A stretch of DNA of 64,000 bases from assembly GCF_009731465.1 (NCBI RefSeq), contig NZ_AP021887.1, positions 924,001 through 988,000 on the forward strand. Reading direction: 5' to 3'. Each line of letters starts with the position of its first letter. Within the stretch, counting starts at the first letter, position 1. This document shows positions 9,603 to 17,220 of this stretch, one piece after another. Source of the stretch: Streptococcus sp. 116-D4 (GTDB taxonomy: Bacteria > Bacillota > Bacilli > Lactobacillales > Streptococcaceae). Below the pieces are notes generated by a model that saw only the letters and a list, made by a program, of their open reading frames with translations, was not told the DNA's origin and did not search any database. The position numbers and the translations under genes are program-made.

Positions 9603-9639
9603 ATGTTTGTAAGCAACAAATGATGTTTGTAACAAACAA
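9603..9639. promoter_or_regulatory. Putative LacR operator region of lacABCD
   Basis: ATGTTTGTAA occurs at 9603-9612 and again at 9624-9633. The second copy is part of a perfect palindrome, TGTTTGT-A-ACAAACA (9625-9639). Its position just downstream of the -10 box is right for a repressor. DeoR-family LacR is the obvious candidate (family knowledge plus inference). Confidence 0.6.
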
Positions 9640-9774
9640 AAAATCACTTGTTATATTCTCTTTCGTGAAGAAGAGTTATTTCTAGGAAACTGGTTTCCTA
9701 AACTTGAATAAGGTGACCTTCATCTCATTCAATCCAATTTGTCAATAAACTGCTAGAAAACTTTTTGTAGGTAA
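9640..9774 (+). other. Long lacA leader with inverted repeats
   Basis: This part of the ~330-nt leader contains no gene. It holds an 18-bp palindrome TAGGAAAC-TG-GTTTCCTA (9683-9700) and the short palindrome AAGGTGACCTT (9710-9720). Their role is unknown; RNA structure or a further protein site is possible. Confidence 0.4.
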
Positions 9775-9879
9775 TACTCAATGAAAATTAAAGAGCAAAC
9801 TAGGAAACTAGCCGCAGGCTGTACTTGAGTACGGCAAGGCGACGTTGACGCGGTTTGAATTTGATTTTCGAAGAGTATA
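9775..9879 (-). repeat. BOX element (A-C type, ~105 bp)
   Basis: The same element as at 8464-8568, from TACTCAATGAAAATTAAAGA to TTTTCGAAGAGTATA, again without boxB and in the same orientation. It lies in the lacA 5' leader, so it will be transcribed with lacABCD. Confidence 0.85.
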
Positions 9880-9935
9880 AACTGCTAACTATAAAAGGGT
9901 TTACTAGCCTAGAAAAATAAAAAGGAGTATACAAT

Positions 9936-10361
9936 ATGTCTATTGTTATCGGTGCAGATGCTGCAGGTTTGAGATTGAAAGAAGTTGTGAAAGACTTCTT
10001 AGAAAAAGAAAACTTCCACGTTGTGGATGTTACAGCAGAAGGTCAAGACTTTGTTGATGTGACTCTTGCTGTTGCCGCAGAGGTAAACAAAGAAGAACAA
10101 AACCTTGGTATCGTGATTGATGCTTATGGTGCTGGCCCATTTATGGTTGCAACAAAAATCAAAGGAATGGTTGCTGCAGAAGTATCTGACGAACGTTCAG
10201 CTTATATGACTCGTGGCCACAACAACTCACGTATGATCACTATGGGTGCACAACTTGTTGGTGATGAATTAGCTAAAAACATCGCTAAAGGATTTGTTAA
10301 CGGTAAATACGATGGTGGACGTCACCAAATTCGTGTCGACATGTTGAACAAAATGTGCTAA
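9936..10361 (+). CDS. lacA: Galactose-6-phosphate isomerase subunit LacA
   Basis: 141 aa RpiB/LacA/LacB-fold protein ([18 protein letters not shown] at the N-terminus; [17 protein letters not shown] near residue 95). With LacB it forms the heteromeric isomerase converting galactose-6-P to tagatose-6-P, the first step of the tagatose pathway in the cytosol. SD AAGGAGTATACAAT. First gene of lacABCD. Confidence 0.95.
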   Translation: MSIVIGADAAGLRLKEVVKDFLEKENFHVVDVTAEGQDFVDVTLAVAAEVNKEEQNLGIVIDAYGAGPFMVATKIKGMVAAEVSDERSAYMTRGHNNSRMITMGAQLVGDELAKNIAKGFVNGKYDGGRHQIRVDMLNKMC

Positions 10362-10391
10362 TTAGATTACAGTAAGAAAGGTAAGTTAAAA

Positions 10392-10907
10392 ATGAGAATT
10401 GCAATTGGATGTGACCACATCGTAACAGATGAAAAAATGGCGGTTTCAGAATTTTTGAAATCAAAAGGACATGAAGTCATTGACTTTGGTACTTATGACC
10501 ACGCTCGTACACACTACCCAATCTTTGGTAAAAAAGTAGGGGAAGCTGTAACTAGTGGTCAAGCTGATCTTGGAGTATGTATCTGTGGTACTGGTGTTGG
10601 TATCAACAACGCTGTAAATAAAGTTCCAGGTGTACGTTCTGCCTTGGTTCGTGATATGACAACAGCCCTTTATGCTAAAGAACAATTGAATGCCAACGTT
10701 ATCGGTTTTGGTGGTAAGATTACTGGTGAATTGCTCATGTGTGACATCATCGAAGCTTTCATCCAAGCTGAATACAAACCATCTGAAGAAAATAAAAAAT
10801 TGATTGCGAAAATTGAACACCTTGAAAGTCACAATGCTAAACAAACAGACGCAAACTTCTTCACTGAATTCCTTGAAAAATGGGATCGCGGAGAATACCA
10901 CGACTAA
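10392..10907 (+). CDS. lacB: Galactose-6-phosphate isomerase subunit LacB
   Basis: 171 aa, same RpiB-like fold. The active-site region [20 protein letters not shown] carries the catalytic Cys, and the N-terminal [11 protein letters not shown] binds phosphate. It pairs with LacA; the two genes are 30 nt apart and 10 nt separate lacB from lacC. Standard length. Confidence 0.95.
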   Translation: MRIAIGCDHIVTDEKMAVSEFLKSKGHEVIDFGTYDHARTHYPIFGKKVGEAVTSGQADLGVCICGTGVGINNAVNKVPGVRSALVRDMTTALYAKEQLNANVIGFGGKITGELLMCDIIEAFIQAEYKPSEENKKLIAKIEHLESHNAKQTDANFFTEFLEKWDRGEYHD

Positions 10908-10917
10908 GAGGTGACCT

Positions 10918-11847
10918 ATGATTTTAACAGTCACAATGAACCCATCCATTGATATTTCCTATCCCTTGGATGAGTTGAAGATTGATACTGTCAATCGTGT
11001 GGTGGATGTAACCAAAACGGCTGGTGGTAAAGGACTAAACGTCACTCGAGTACTTTCAGAATTTGGGGATTCTGTTCTTGCTACTGGTTTAGTGGGTGGC
11101 AAACTTGGTGAGTTTTTGGTTGAACATATCGATGATCAAGTAAAGAAAGATTTCTTCTCAATTCAGGGAGAAACTCGTAACTGTATCGCTATTCTTCACG
11201 GAGATAACCAAACAGAAGTTCTTGAAAAAGGTCCTGAAGTATTGGAACAGGAAGGTCAAGGCTTTTTGGAACATTTCAAAAAACTCCTTGAGTCAGTTGA
11301 AGTAGTAGCCATCTCAGGTAGTCTGCCAGCTGGCCTTCCAGTTGATTACTATGCGAGCTTGGTAGAACTTGCTAATCAAGCTGGCAAGCCTGTTGTCTTG
11401 GACTGCTCTGGTGCAGCACTTCAGGCGGTTCTTGAATCACCACATAAACCAACAGTCATCAAACCAAATAATGAGGAATTATCTCAATTTCTAGGAAGAG
11501 AAATTTCTGAGGATTTGGATGAATTAAAAGAAGTCCTTCAAGAACCTTTGTTTGCAGGTATTGAATGGATTATCGTTTCACTTGGTGCCAACGGTGCCTT
11601 TGCCAAACATGGTGACACTTTCTACAAGGTAGATATTCCTAGAATTCAGGTGGTTAACCCTGTCGGATCTGGAGACTCTACTGTAGCAGGAATTTCTTCA
11701 GGACTACTTCACAAAGAATCGGATGCAGAATTACTCATCAAGGCAAATGTCCTTGGTATGCTCAATGCTCAAGAAAAAATGACTGGTCATGTCAACATGG
11801 CCAACTATCAAGCTCTATATGATCAATTAATAGTAAAAGAGGTATAA
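10918..11847 (+). CDS. lacC: Tagatose-6-phosphate kinase
   Basis: 309 aa PfkB/ribokinase-family sugar kinase. The N-terminal [15 protein letters not shown] and the substrate motif [13 protein letters not shown] are present, and the C-terminal ATP/anion-hole motif [13 protein letters not shown] contains the catalytic Asp. It phosphorylates tagatose-6-P to tagatose-1,6-bisphosphate. One base separates its stop from lacD. Confidence 0.95.
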   Translation: MILTVTMNPSIDISYPLDELKIDTVNRVVDVTKTAGGKGLNVTRVLSEFGDSVLATGLVGGKLGEFLVEHIDDQVKKDFFSIQGETRNCIAILHGDNQTEVLEKGPEVLEQEGQGFLEHFKKLLESVEVVAISGSLPAGLPVDYYASLVELANQAGKPVVLDCSGAALQAVLESPHKPTVIKPNNEELSQFLGREISEDLDELKEVLQEPLFAGIEWIIVSLGANGAFAKHGDTFYKVDIPRIQVVNPVGSGDSTVAGISSGLLHKESDAELLIKANVLGMLNAQEKMTGHVNMANYQALYDQLIVKEV

Positions 11848-11848
11848 A

Positions 11849-12829
11849 ATGGCTTTAACAGAACAAAAACGTGCACGCTTAGAAAAACTTTCTGATGAAA
11901 ATGGTATCATCTCAGCTCTTGCATTTGACCAACGTGGTGCTTTAAAACGCCTCATGGCTCAACACCAAACAGAAGAACCAACAGTGGCTCAAATGGAAGA
12001 ACTTAAAGTCTTGGTAGCAGATGAATTGACTAAATACGCTTCATCTATGCTCCTTGACCCTGAATATGGACTTCCAGCGACTAAAGCTCTTGATGAAAAA
12101 GCTGGTCTTCTCCTTGCTTATGAAAAAACAGGTTATGACACAACAAGCACAAAACGCTTGCCAGACTGCTTGGATGTTTGGTCTGCAAAACGTATTAAAG
12201 AAGAAGGTGCAGATGCAGTTAAATTCTTGCTTTACTATGATGTAGATAGCTCAGACGAACTCAACCAAGAAAAACAAGCTTACATCGAACGTATCGGTTC
12301 TGAGTGTGTGGCTGAAGATATCCCATTCTTCCTTGAAATCCTTGCTTACGATGAAAAAATTGCGGACGCTGGTTCTGTAGAATATGCGAAAGTAAAACCA
12401 CACAAAGTTATCGGCGCTATGAAAGTCTTCTCAGACCCACGCTTTAACATTGATGTCTTGAAAGTAGAAGTTCCTGTTAACATTAAATATGTTGAAGGCT
12501 TCGCTGAAGGTGAAGTAGTTTATACACGTGATGAAGCAGCAGCCTTCTTCAAAGCTCAAGATGAAGCAACTAACTTGCCATACATCTACTTGAGTGCTGG
12601 TGTATCAGCTAAACTCTTCCAAGATACTCTTGTATTTGCTCATGAATCAGGTGCAAACTTCAATGGTGTTCTTTGTGGCCGTGCTACATGGGCAGGATCA
12701 GTTGAAGCTTATATCAAAGATGGTGAAACAGCAGCTCGCGAATGGCTTCGCACAACTGGATTTGAAAACATTGACGAACTAAATAAAGTTCTTCAAACAA
12801 CAGCGACTTCATGGAAAGAACGCGTTTAA
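11849..12829 (+). CDS. lacD: Tagatose-1,6-bisphosphate aldolase
   Basis: 326 aa class I aldolase. [21 protein letters not shown] and the Schiff-base region [15 protein letters not shown] are characteristic of LacD. It cleaves tagatose-1,6-bisphosphate to DHAP and glyceraldehyde-3-P and so joins galactose metabolism to glycolysis. Last canonical gene of this lac transcript. A hairpin follows and then the glycocin-like insert. Confidence 0.95.
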   Translation: MALTEQKRARLEKLSDENGIISALAFDQRGALKRLMAQHQTEEPTVAQMEELKVLVADELTKYASSMLLDPEYGLPATKALDEKAGLLLAYEKTGYDTTSTKRLPDCLDVWSAKRIKEEGADAVKFLLYYDVDSSDELNQEKQAYIERIGSECVAEDIPFFLEILAYDEKIADAGSVEYAKVKPHKVIGAMKVFSDPRFNIDVLKVEVPVNIKYVEGFAEGEVVYTRDEAAAFFKAQDEATNLPYIYLSAGVSAKLFQDTLVFAHESGANFNGVLCGRATWAGSVEAYIKDGETAAREWLRTTGFENIDELNKVLQTTATSWKERV

Positions 12830-12840
12830 ATTTAACAACA

Positions 12841-12880
12841 AATAATGATAGTAGCTTTGTCTATTATCATTATTTTCTAT
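12841..12880 (+). terminator. Weak terminator-like hairpin after lacD
   Basis: AATGATAGTAG / CTATTATCATT pair with one G-U and a 6-nt loop. The tail (ATTTTCTAT) is only partly U-rich, so read-through from lacABCD into the following regulator gene is possible. Confidence 0.5.
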
Positions 12881-12906
12881 AGATAAAATTTTTGGAAGTA
12901 GCTCTC

Positions 12907-13638
12907 ATGTTTGAAATATTTATTTGTGAAGACGACATAAATCTACAATTTTTTTTAGAAGATGAAGTTAGAAAAATTACAGAAGAGCATAATTGGAAAG
13001 TGAAGAGTCTCAATTTTTTTAATTCATTAGAGAAAGTTCCTGTTTCCAAAACTAGCTTCGGTTCGGAGCAACTTTATATATTCCATATTGATGTTTATAA
13101 TTATCATAAAATTTTAGAATCGTGTTCTTTGTTGAGATTAAAAAATCCTGTAGCATCTATAATATTTCTCACACAGGATGTATCATTGATGGAATTGATT
13201 TTTCATGCAAAGGTTTCTGCATTAGACTGTATTAAATTTAGTAAGAAAAATTTGATGATTGATCAATTGGAAAATTGCCTAGTATTTATTTTGGATCGCG
13301 TAATGATGTTAAAGAATATTGATTTTTATTTCATTCTAAAACTTAAAACAGGTACAATTCATATGCCTTTTGATGATATTTTATATTTTGAAACAAGTGA
13401 TCCTCATAGAATTACCTTGCATACCAAATACACAGATATACAAATTTATTCTACATTAAATAAGATTTGTGAAGCAGATAGAAGATTATTTAGGTGTCAT
13501 AGATCGTACGCCATCAATTGTGATTGTATCGATTTCTTTTCTAAGAAAGAAGGGATGCTTTATTTAATTAATGGAGATATGTGCCCTGTTTCCAAAAATA
13601 AAATTTCTTCACTTCTAGAAATATTGGAAAATAAATAA
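12907..13638 (+). CDS. Orphan LytTR-type response regulator (AgrA/ComE-like)
   Basis: 243 aa from the ATG at 12907, which has GGAAG 8 nt upstream. An in-frame TTG at 12892 was rejected. The receiver domain (about 1-125) has the acidic pair CEDD near residue 7, the likely phospho-Asp in FHIDVYN near residue 61 and the switch Thr and Lys in IFLTQD and CIKFSKK. The C-terminal LytTR DNA-binding domain (about 140-240) shows MPFDDILYFETSDPHRITLH and FRCHRSYAINCDCI. Such proteins control bacteriocin, competence or agr systems by binding ~9-bp direct repeats. No histidine kinase gene is adjacent. A matching direct repeat lies upstream of the next gene, the glycocin-like precursor. Confidence 0.88.
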   Translation: MFEIFICEDDINLQFFLEDEVRKITEEHNWKVKSLNFFNSLEKVPVSKTSFGSEQLYIFHIDVYNYHKILESCSLLRLKNPVASIIFLTQDVSLMELIFHAKVSALDCIKFSKKNLMIDQLENCLVFILDRVMMLKNIDFYFILKLKTGTIHMPFDDILYFETSDPHRITLHTKYTDIQIYSTLNKICEADRRLFRCHRSYAINCDCIDFFSKKEGMLYLINGDMCPVSKNKISSLLEILENK

Positions 13639-13653
13639 AGGATTTCTAAGTCC

Positions 13654-13684
13654 ATTTAGGAAGAATAATCGAGATATTTAGGAA
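13654..13684 (+). promoter_or_regulatory. LytTR-type direct repeat operator
   Basis: ATTTAGGAA occurs perfectly at 13654-13662 and 13676-13684, a 22-bp start-to-start spacing of about two helical turns, as LytTR regulators use. A third partial copy (ATTTTAGG) follows at 13684-13691. The repeats lie about 29-59 bp upstream of the -10 box, the usual position for ComE/BlpR/AgrA activation. Confidence 0.65.
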
Positions 13685-13709
13685 TTTTAGGTTGTTACAG
13701 AGATTAAAA

Positions 13710-13718
13710 TGTTATAAT
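13710..13718 (+). promoter_or_regulatory. Extended -10 promoter of the glycocin-like precursor
   Basis: TG-T-TATAAT (13710-13718) is a full extended -10. No good -35 exists at 17 bp (TTGTTA lies 15 bp upstream), which suits an activator-dependent promoter. Confidence 0.65.
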
Positions 13719-13752
13719 ATATTTGTCAAATGCATTAGACAAATATATTATA
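13713..13752. promoter_or_regulatory. Perfect 15-bp inverted repeat from -10 box to SD
   Basis: The left arm TATAATATATTTGTC (13713-13727) and right arm GACAAATATATTATA (13738-13752) are perfect complements around a 10-nt centre. The left arm includes the -10 hexamer and the right arm abuts AAGGAGG. Most of the left arm lies upstream of the expected transcription start, so a DNA operator is more likely than an RNA hairpin. Confidence 0.7.
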
Positions 13753-13766
13753 AGGAGGATATAGAA

Positions 13767-13946
13767 ATGGATAACAAACTCTTATTCGAAACCATTTCTA
13801 CAGATGCTTTACAGGAAATTGTTGGTGGAAAATCTGCTAATTGTAGATGGGCAGCCATTACCTGTGCTCATGATATTGCTTTAGCGGGTCTGGGAACATC
13901 AGATCCAGCTAGTGCATGCGCTTATATGCGTCATGTGTGTAACTGA
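13767..13946 (+). CDS. Double-glycine glycocin-like bacteriocin precursor
   Basis: 59 aa from the ATG at 13767 with AAGGAGG 8 nt upstream; the longer in-frame ORF from 13692 crosses the promoter and was rejected. The leader ends at Gly20-Gly21 with hydrophobic residues at -4 (I), -7 (L), -12 (I) and -15 (F), the classical double-glycine pattern. The 38-residue core has Cys at positions 5, 12, 30 and 37, giving two CX6C helices as in sublancin and glycocin F. The loop contains GLGTSDPASAC, close to the glycosylated loop of enterocin 96 (GGDSSDPAGC, from memory). Core Thr23/Ser24 are candidate O-glycosylation sites, since no fifth Cys exists. A SunS-like glycosyltransferase lies downstream. Mature product and activity are inferred. 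Confidence 0.82.
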   Translation: MDNKLLFETISTDALQEIVGGKSANCRWAAITCAHDIALAGLGTSDPASACAYMRHVCN

Positions 13947-13966
13947 TTCTAACTAACTATAAAGAA

Positions 13967-14010
13967 TTGTGCCTCCTTTAGATGTTATCTATTTTGGAGG
14001 TGCAGTCTTT
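13967..14010 (+). terminator. Hairpin after the precursor gene
   Basis: GTGCCTCC pairs with GGAGGTGC (two G-U pairs) around a ~20-nt loop and is followed by AGTCTTTT. It may terminate or attenuate the transcript so that the peptide is made in excess over the downstream genes. Confidence 0.5.
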
Positions 14011-14016
14011 TACTTA

Positions 14017-14072
14017 CAACGAATAAGCTTTTTTACTTCAAAGATAAAATAATTTATCTTTGAATTTCGTTG
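14017..14072 (+). promoter_or_regulatory. Nested perfect hairpin before the 96-aa gene
   Basis: TTCAAAGATAAA (14037-14048) and TTTATCTTTGAA (14053-14064) form a perfect 12-bp stem with a 4-nt loop. An outer pair CAACGAA (14017-14023) / TTCGTTG (14066-14072) encloses it. It lies just upstream of the SD GGAAAGGA. It could be a processing site, attenuator or protein site. Confidence 0.55.
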
Positions 14073-14096
14073 TCTTTCTACTGGAAAGGACTTATC

Positions 14097-14387
14097 ATGG
14101 CTATTTTAAAAATCTATTCTAGATTACTGGGTTCAATATTAAAAAAGACTCATGAGATTGTTTTTGTTGTTAATTTTAGAAAACTAGGTTATATTCCTGA
14201 GTTTGATGAAAGTTTTAAATTAATAGGGAAGTGGTATGTTACAACTACTGATGAATGGGTGTGTCATTCAGATTATGATTTTAATGAATTCCAAAAACTT
14301 TTCTTACGCATTGTAAAGATACAAGATTCAGAAAAAACATTAGTGAATTTCTCAACTGATTATTACCCTTATGGCTTAGTTATGTAA
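14097..14387 (+). CDS. Small unknown protein, candidate immunity factor (paralog 1)
   Basis: 96 aa from the ATG at 14097 (SD GGAAAGGA); the in-frame TTG at 14070 lies inside a hairpin and was rejected. I recognise no family. It is mostly polar with no clear membrane segment or signal peptide. The central block IGKWYVTTTDEWVCHSDYDF is repeated almost residue for residue in the 85-aa protein at 20460 (LGKWYVSTGKEWICHSDYEL), and the flanking VVNF.. and EFxxLFL segments also match. Lying between the precursor and its glycosyltransferase, it could be the immunity protein or a modification partner; neither role is shown by sequence. Confidence 0.7.
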   Translation: MAILKIYSRLLGSILKKTHEIVFVVNFRKLGYIPEFDESFKLIGKWYVTTTDEWVCHSDYDFNEFQKLFLRIVKIQDSEKTLVNFSTDYYPYGLVM

Positions 14388-14400
14388 GGATAGTAAAATG

Positions 14401-14482
14401 AGGTAGAGACTCTAATATTATTCAGATCTCAAGGAGATTGAAACTCTGATTTTAATGTTGGTTGAGTCTTTGCCTATTTTTT
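14401..14482 (+). terminator. Long hairpin / attenuator before the glycosyltransferase
   Basis: GGTAGAGACTC (14402-14412) pairs with GAGTCTTTGCC (14464-14474) with two G-U pairs. It encloses ~50 nt and is followed by TATTTTTT. It resembles an intrinsic terminator or attenuator inside the gene cluster. Confidence 0.5.
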
Positions 14483-14507
14483 AATGTAGCCCTACCAGAG
14501 GTTTTTT

Positions 14508-15758
14508 ATGAAATCAAATCCTATCAAATTTTTAAATTATCTTAAAAAAAATATTTCGACAGTCCACTCAGAAAAAGTAAAACAGACAATTGAGGAAATA
14601 GTATTATTAGTAGATTCAGATGATTGGATAGATGAAGGAGAAGTTTTATTAGATGAGCAAGAAAATATCAAAAGCTTTAGTATAGACGAGAGTGTCACAC
14701 TATCTGTTGTCTATATAGTGAAAAATGAAGAAAATTATATCTTAAACAGTTTGGAAAGCATAGATTGGATAGCTGATGAAATTGTTATAGTAGATACGGG
14801 TTCTACCGATAGAACGGTGGAAATAATCCAAAATTTGTCGGATGACCGAATTAAACTGAGTCATTTCAAATGGAATAATGATTTTTCAGAAGCTAGAAAT
14901 TTTGCAATAAGACAGTCAAAGTGTGATTGGATACTGGTTTTAGATGCTGATGAATTATTGATGGACAAAAAGACATTACTAAAGGATATGTTAGCTTATT
15001 TTGCTATGTTTGAAAATTTACAATCAACCATATTTAATTTAAAAATAAGAAGGAGTAAAGAAACGTATAGAACCGGTAAGATATTTAAGAATGTTTCATC
15101 TATAAGTTATAAAGGGAAAGTACATGAGGTACTTACTTGTGAAGAAAAAACTAAACATATTAATCTAGATATAGAAGTTCAAGGAGAGAATAGAGTTACA
15201 ACTGATAAAAAAGAATTATACAATTCTCTTCTGTTAGAAAATATTAGTATGTACCCTGCGGAGCCAAGATGGGTGTATTTATATTTAAGAGATAATTTAG
15301 ATACATTATCTAAAGAGGATATAATTGATTTCTCAAAGCATTTTTTAATAGATAGTACGGACTACTATATTGTTCGCATAAAAATTCTAGTTTGTATTAA
15401 ATTAATACAAATCGGACACTTTGAGGAGTTTATTGAAAAATTTGAAGAAATAGAAGCTGACGGAATCCGATTTTCTGATTTTGTTTTTTTAAACTTTTTA
15501 TATAAACTTTTGAAGCTTCAGAATGAAATTAGTGAAATTTCTATCGATTATTTTACTATATTTAATAAAATATCCTCTTTTGATTGTGATGATAGAATTT
15601 TTTCGGATAAATATTTTCAATCATTACTTGGGACTTTCTTAATATATGGAGGAATGTTTAGAAAGGCTACCACGGTATATAAATCAATGTTAGAAAACGA
15701 TGGCGATATACCATGGTATTTCACAAACTCAAGTTTAAATGATTTTTTAAGGCATTAA
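14508..15758 (+). CDS. SunS-like GT2 glycosyltransferase of the glycocin locus
   Basis: 416 aa, the size of SunS-type peptide glycosyltransferases (about 410-420). An N-terminal helical extension (1-65) precedes a GT-A domain with VVYIVKNEENYILNSLESI (nucleotide-sugar site), EIVIVDTGSTDRTVEI and the metal-binding DADE motif in WILVLDADELL (near residue 147), followed by acceptor-side RNFAIRQSKCDW-type segments. The ~200-residue C-terminal helical region is TPR-like, as in SunS/EntS. The predicted reaction is transfer of a UDP-hexose to Ser/Thr (or Cys) of the precursor. Codon use is strongly AT-rich compared with the lac genes on both sides, which suggests transfer. A cell-envelope GT2 is the alternative, but the peptide context argues against it. 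Confidence 0.82.
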   Translation: MKSNPIKFLNYLKKNISTVHSEKVKQTIEEIVLLVDSDDWIDEGEVLLDEQENIKSFSIDESVTLSVVYIVKNEENYILNSLESIDWIADEIVIVDTGSTDRTVEIIQNLSDDRIKLSHFKWNNDFSEARNFAIRQSKCDWILVLDADELLMDKKTLLKDMLAYFAMFENLQSTIFNLKIRRSKETYRTGKIFKNVSSISYKGKVHEVLTCEEKTKHINLDIEVQGENRVTTDKKELYNSLLLENISMYPAEPRWVYLYLRDNLDTLSKEDIIDFSKHFLIDSTDYYIVRIKILVCIKLIQIGHFEEFIEKFEEIEADGIRFSDFVFLNFLYKLLKLQNEISEISIDYFTIFNKISSFDCDDRIFSDKYFQSLLGTFLIYGGMFRKATTVYKSMLENDGDIPWYFTNSSLNDFLRH

Positions 15759-15851
15759 CTTTTTACTTTTTTAAAAAGGTGAAAAATTAATCCAATTAAT
15801 CTAATAAACACTTTCTGATGAAAAAACACAAAAAAAATTTAAAAAAGTTAC

Positions 15852-15889
15852 ATGTAAAGGTTTACAAAATAACTTGCTTGTGATATACT
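15852..15889 (+). promoter_or_regulatory. lacT promoter with cre-like palindrome
   Basis: -35 TTTACA (15861-15866), 17-bp spacer, -10 TATACT (15884-15889). ATGTAAAGGTTTACA (15852-15866) fits the CcpA cre consensus with one mismatch and overlaps the -35, so glucose repression of lacTFEG is predicted. Confidence 0.75.
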
Positions 15890-15912
15890 TAAATCACAAG
15901 TTAATACAAGGT

Positions 15913-15995
15913 GAGTGTTACTAAGTAATATTAGGCATGATCACAGGTGAATTAGAAATCGGCTGATTTTCTAGTTCATTTGTGGTCATTTTTTG
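15913..15995 (+). promoter_or_regulatory. LacT antitermination site (RAT) and terminator
   Basis: GAGTGTTACTAAGTAATATT (15913 on) resembles BglG-family ribonucleic antiterminator sites. It overlaps the base of a strong terminator whose arms start at GATCACAGGTGAATTAGAAA (15939) and GATTTTCTAGTTCATTTGTG (15965), followed by ATTTTTT (15988-15994). LacT binding would prevent the terminator from forming. This is the classic lac leader of lactic bacteria. Confidence 0.85.
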
Positions 15996-16031
15996 TACTC
16001 ATATACCTTTAAGATATAAAAGGAGGTTGAC

Positions 16032-16868
16032 ATGTATCGAATTCTAAATCCAATGAATCACAATGTCTCGCTTGTAAGAAATGATAAGGGAGAAGAAGTG
16101 ATTGTGATTGGTAAGGGGATTACATTTGGAAAGAAGAAAGGGGATTTGATTGCTGAACAGCAGGTTGAGAAAATCTTTCGGATGAAGACAGAAGAGTCCA
16201 GAGAAAACTTTATGGCTCTCCTCAAAGATGTTCCGCTTGATTTTATTACGGTCACTTATGAGATTATTGATAATCTTTCTAAAAAATATCAATATCCTGT
16301 CCAAGAGTATCTATACGTCACTCTGACAGATCATATTTACTGCTCTTACCAAGCTTTAGCACAAGGAAGGTACAAGGATAGTAATCTGCCAGATATTTCC
16401 ACTAAGTATCCTGTCGCTTTTCAAATCGCAAATGAAGCATTTGAAATTTACCGTCAGAAGCTAGCAGATCATTTTCCTGAGGAAGAAATTATTCGGATTG
16501 CTTATCATTTCATCAATGCTGAGGGGGAGAATGAAGTCCAAGTGGTTGAGTCGATTGATAAGAGAAAAGAAATTCTGAGGAATGTTGAAGAAGTGCTAAA
16601 GGACTATGCAATTCAACGAACTAAAGAGAACAACCATTTCTATGATCGTTTTATGATACATTTGAATTATTTCTTGGATTATTTAGACCGATCTAGAGAT
16701 GATAACCAATCACTTCTGGATATGGAAGACCATATCAAACAGTCCTATCCAAAAGCGTTCGAGATTGGTTCCAAGATCTATGATGTGATTACGCAACATA
16801 CGGGTCTTGATTTGTATAAAAGTGAACGAGTTTATCTCGTTCTACATATCCAACGTTTGTTGTCATAA
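16032..16868 (+). CDS. lacT: Transcription antiterminator LacT (BglG/SacY family)
   Basis: 278 aa. The N-terminal CAT RNA-binding domain (residues 1-55: RILNPMNHNVSLVRNDKGEE and GKGITFGKKKGD) is followed by two PTS regulation domains. Conserved His residues lie in TLTDHIYCSYQ and AYHFINAEGE (PRD1) and in MIHLNYFLDYL and YLVLHIQRL (PRD2). EI/HPr and the lactose EII components would tune its activity by phosphorylation. SD AAAAGGAGGTTGAC. It binds the RAT site in its own leader. Confidence 0.93.
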   Translation: MYRILNPMNHNVSLVRNDKGEEVIVIGKGITFGKKKGDLIAEQQVEKIFRMKTEESRENFMALLKDVPLDFITVTYEIIDNLSKKYQYPVQEYLYVTLTDHIYCSYQALAQGRYKDSNLPDISTKYPVAFQIANEAFEIYRQKLADHFPEEEIIRIAYHFINAEGENEVQVVESIDKRKEILRNVEEVLKDYAIQRTKENNHFYDRFMIHLNYFLDYLDRSRDDNQSLLDMEDHIKQSYPKAFEIGSKIYDVITQHTGLDLYKSERVYLVLHIQRLLS

Positions 16869-16902
16869 CATTTACTAAAAATTATATAAGGAGAATTCTA
16901 TC

Positions 16903-17220
16903 ATGAATAGAGAAGAAGTAACATTGTTAGGTTTTGAGATTGTTGCCTATGCTGGCGATGCTCGTTCAAAACTATTGGAAGCCTTGAAGGCTGCTGAAGC
17001 TGGTGATTTTGAAAAAGCGGATAGCTTAGTTGAGGAAGCTGGTTCTTGTATTGCAGAAGCACACCACGCGCAAACTAGTCTGTTGACTAAGGAAGCAGCT
17101 GGTGAGGACTTAGCGTATAGTGTGACCATGATGCATGGCCAAGATCACTTGATGACAACTATTTTGTTAAAAGATTTGATGCACCATTTAATTGAACTCT
17201 ACAAGAGAGGAGTTAAATAA
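16903..17220 (+). CDS. lacF: Lactose-specific PTS EIIA
   Basis: 105 aa all-helical EIIA-Lac. His78 in [12 protein letters not shown] is the phosphorylated residue of this family, and the N-terminal [20 protein letters not shown] is characteristic. It forms a trimer that passes phosphate from HPr to the EIIB domain of LacE. The stop codon overlaps the lacE start by one base. Confidence 0.95.
   Translation: MNREEVTLLGFEIVAYAGDARSKLLEALKAAEAGDFEKADSLVEEAGSCIAEAHHAQTSLLTKEAAGEDLAYSVTMMHGQDHLMTTILLKDLMHHLIELYKRGVK

Noticed and set aside
13692..13766. N-terminal extension of the glycocin-like precursor
   Set aside because: It would run through the -10 box and SD; the ATG at 13767 has an ideal SD and gives a standard leader.
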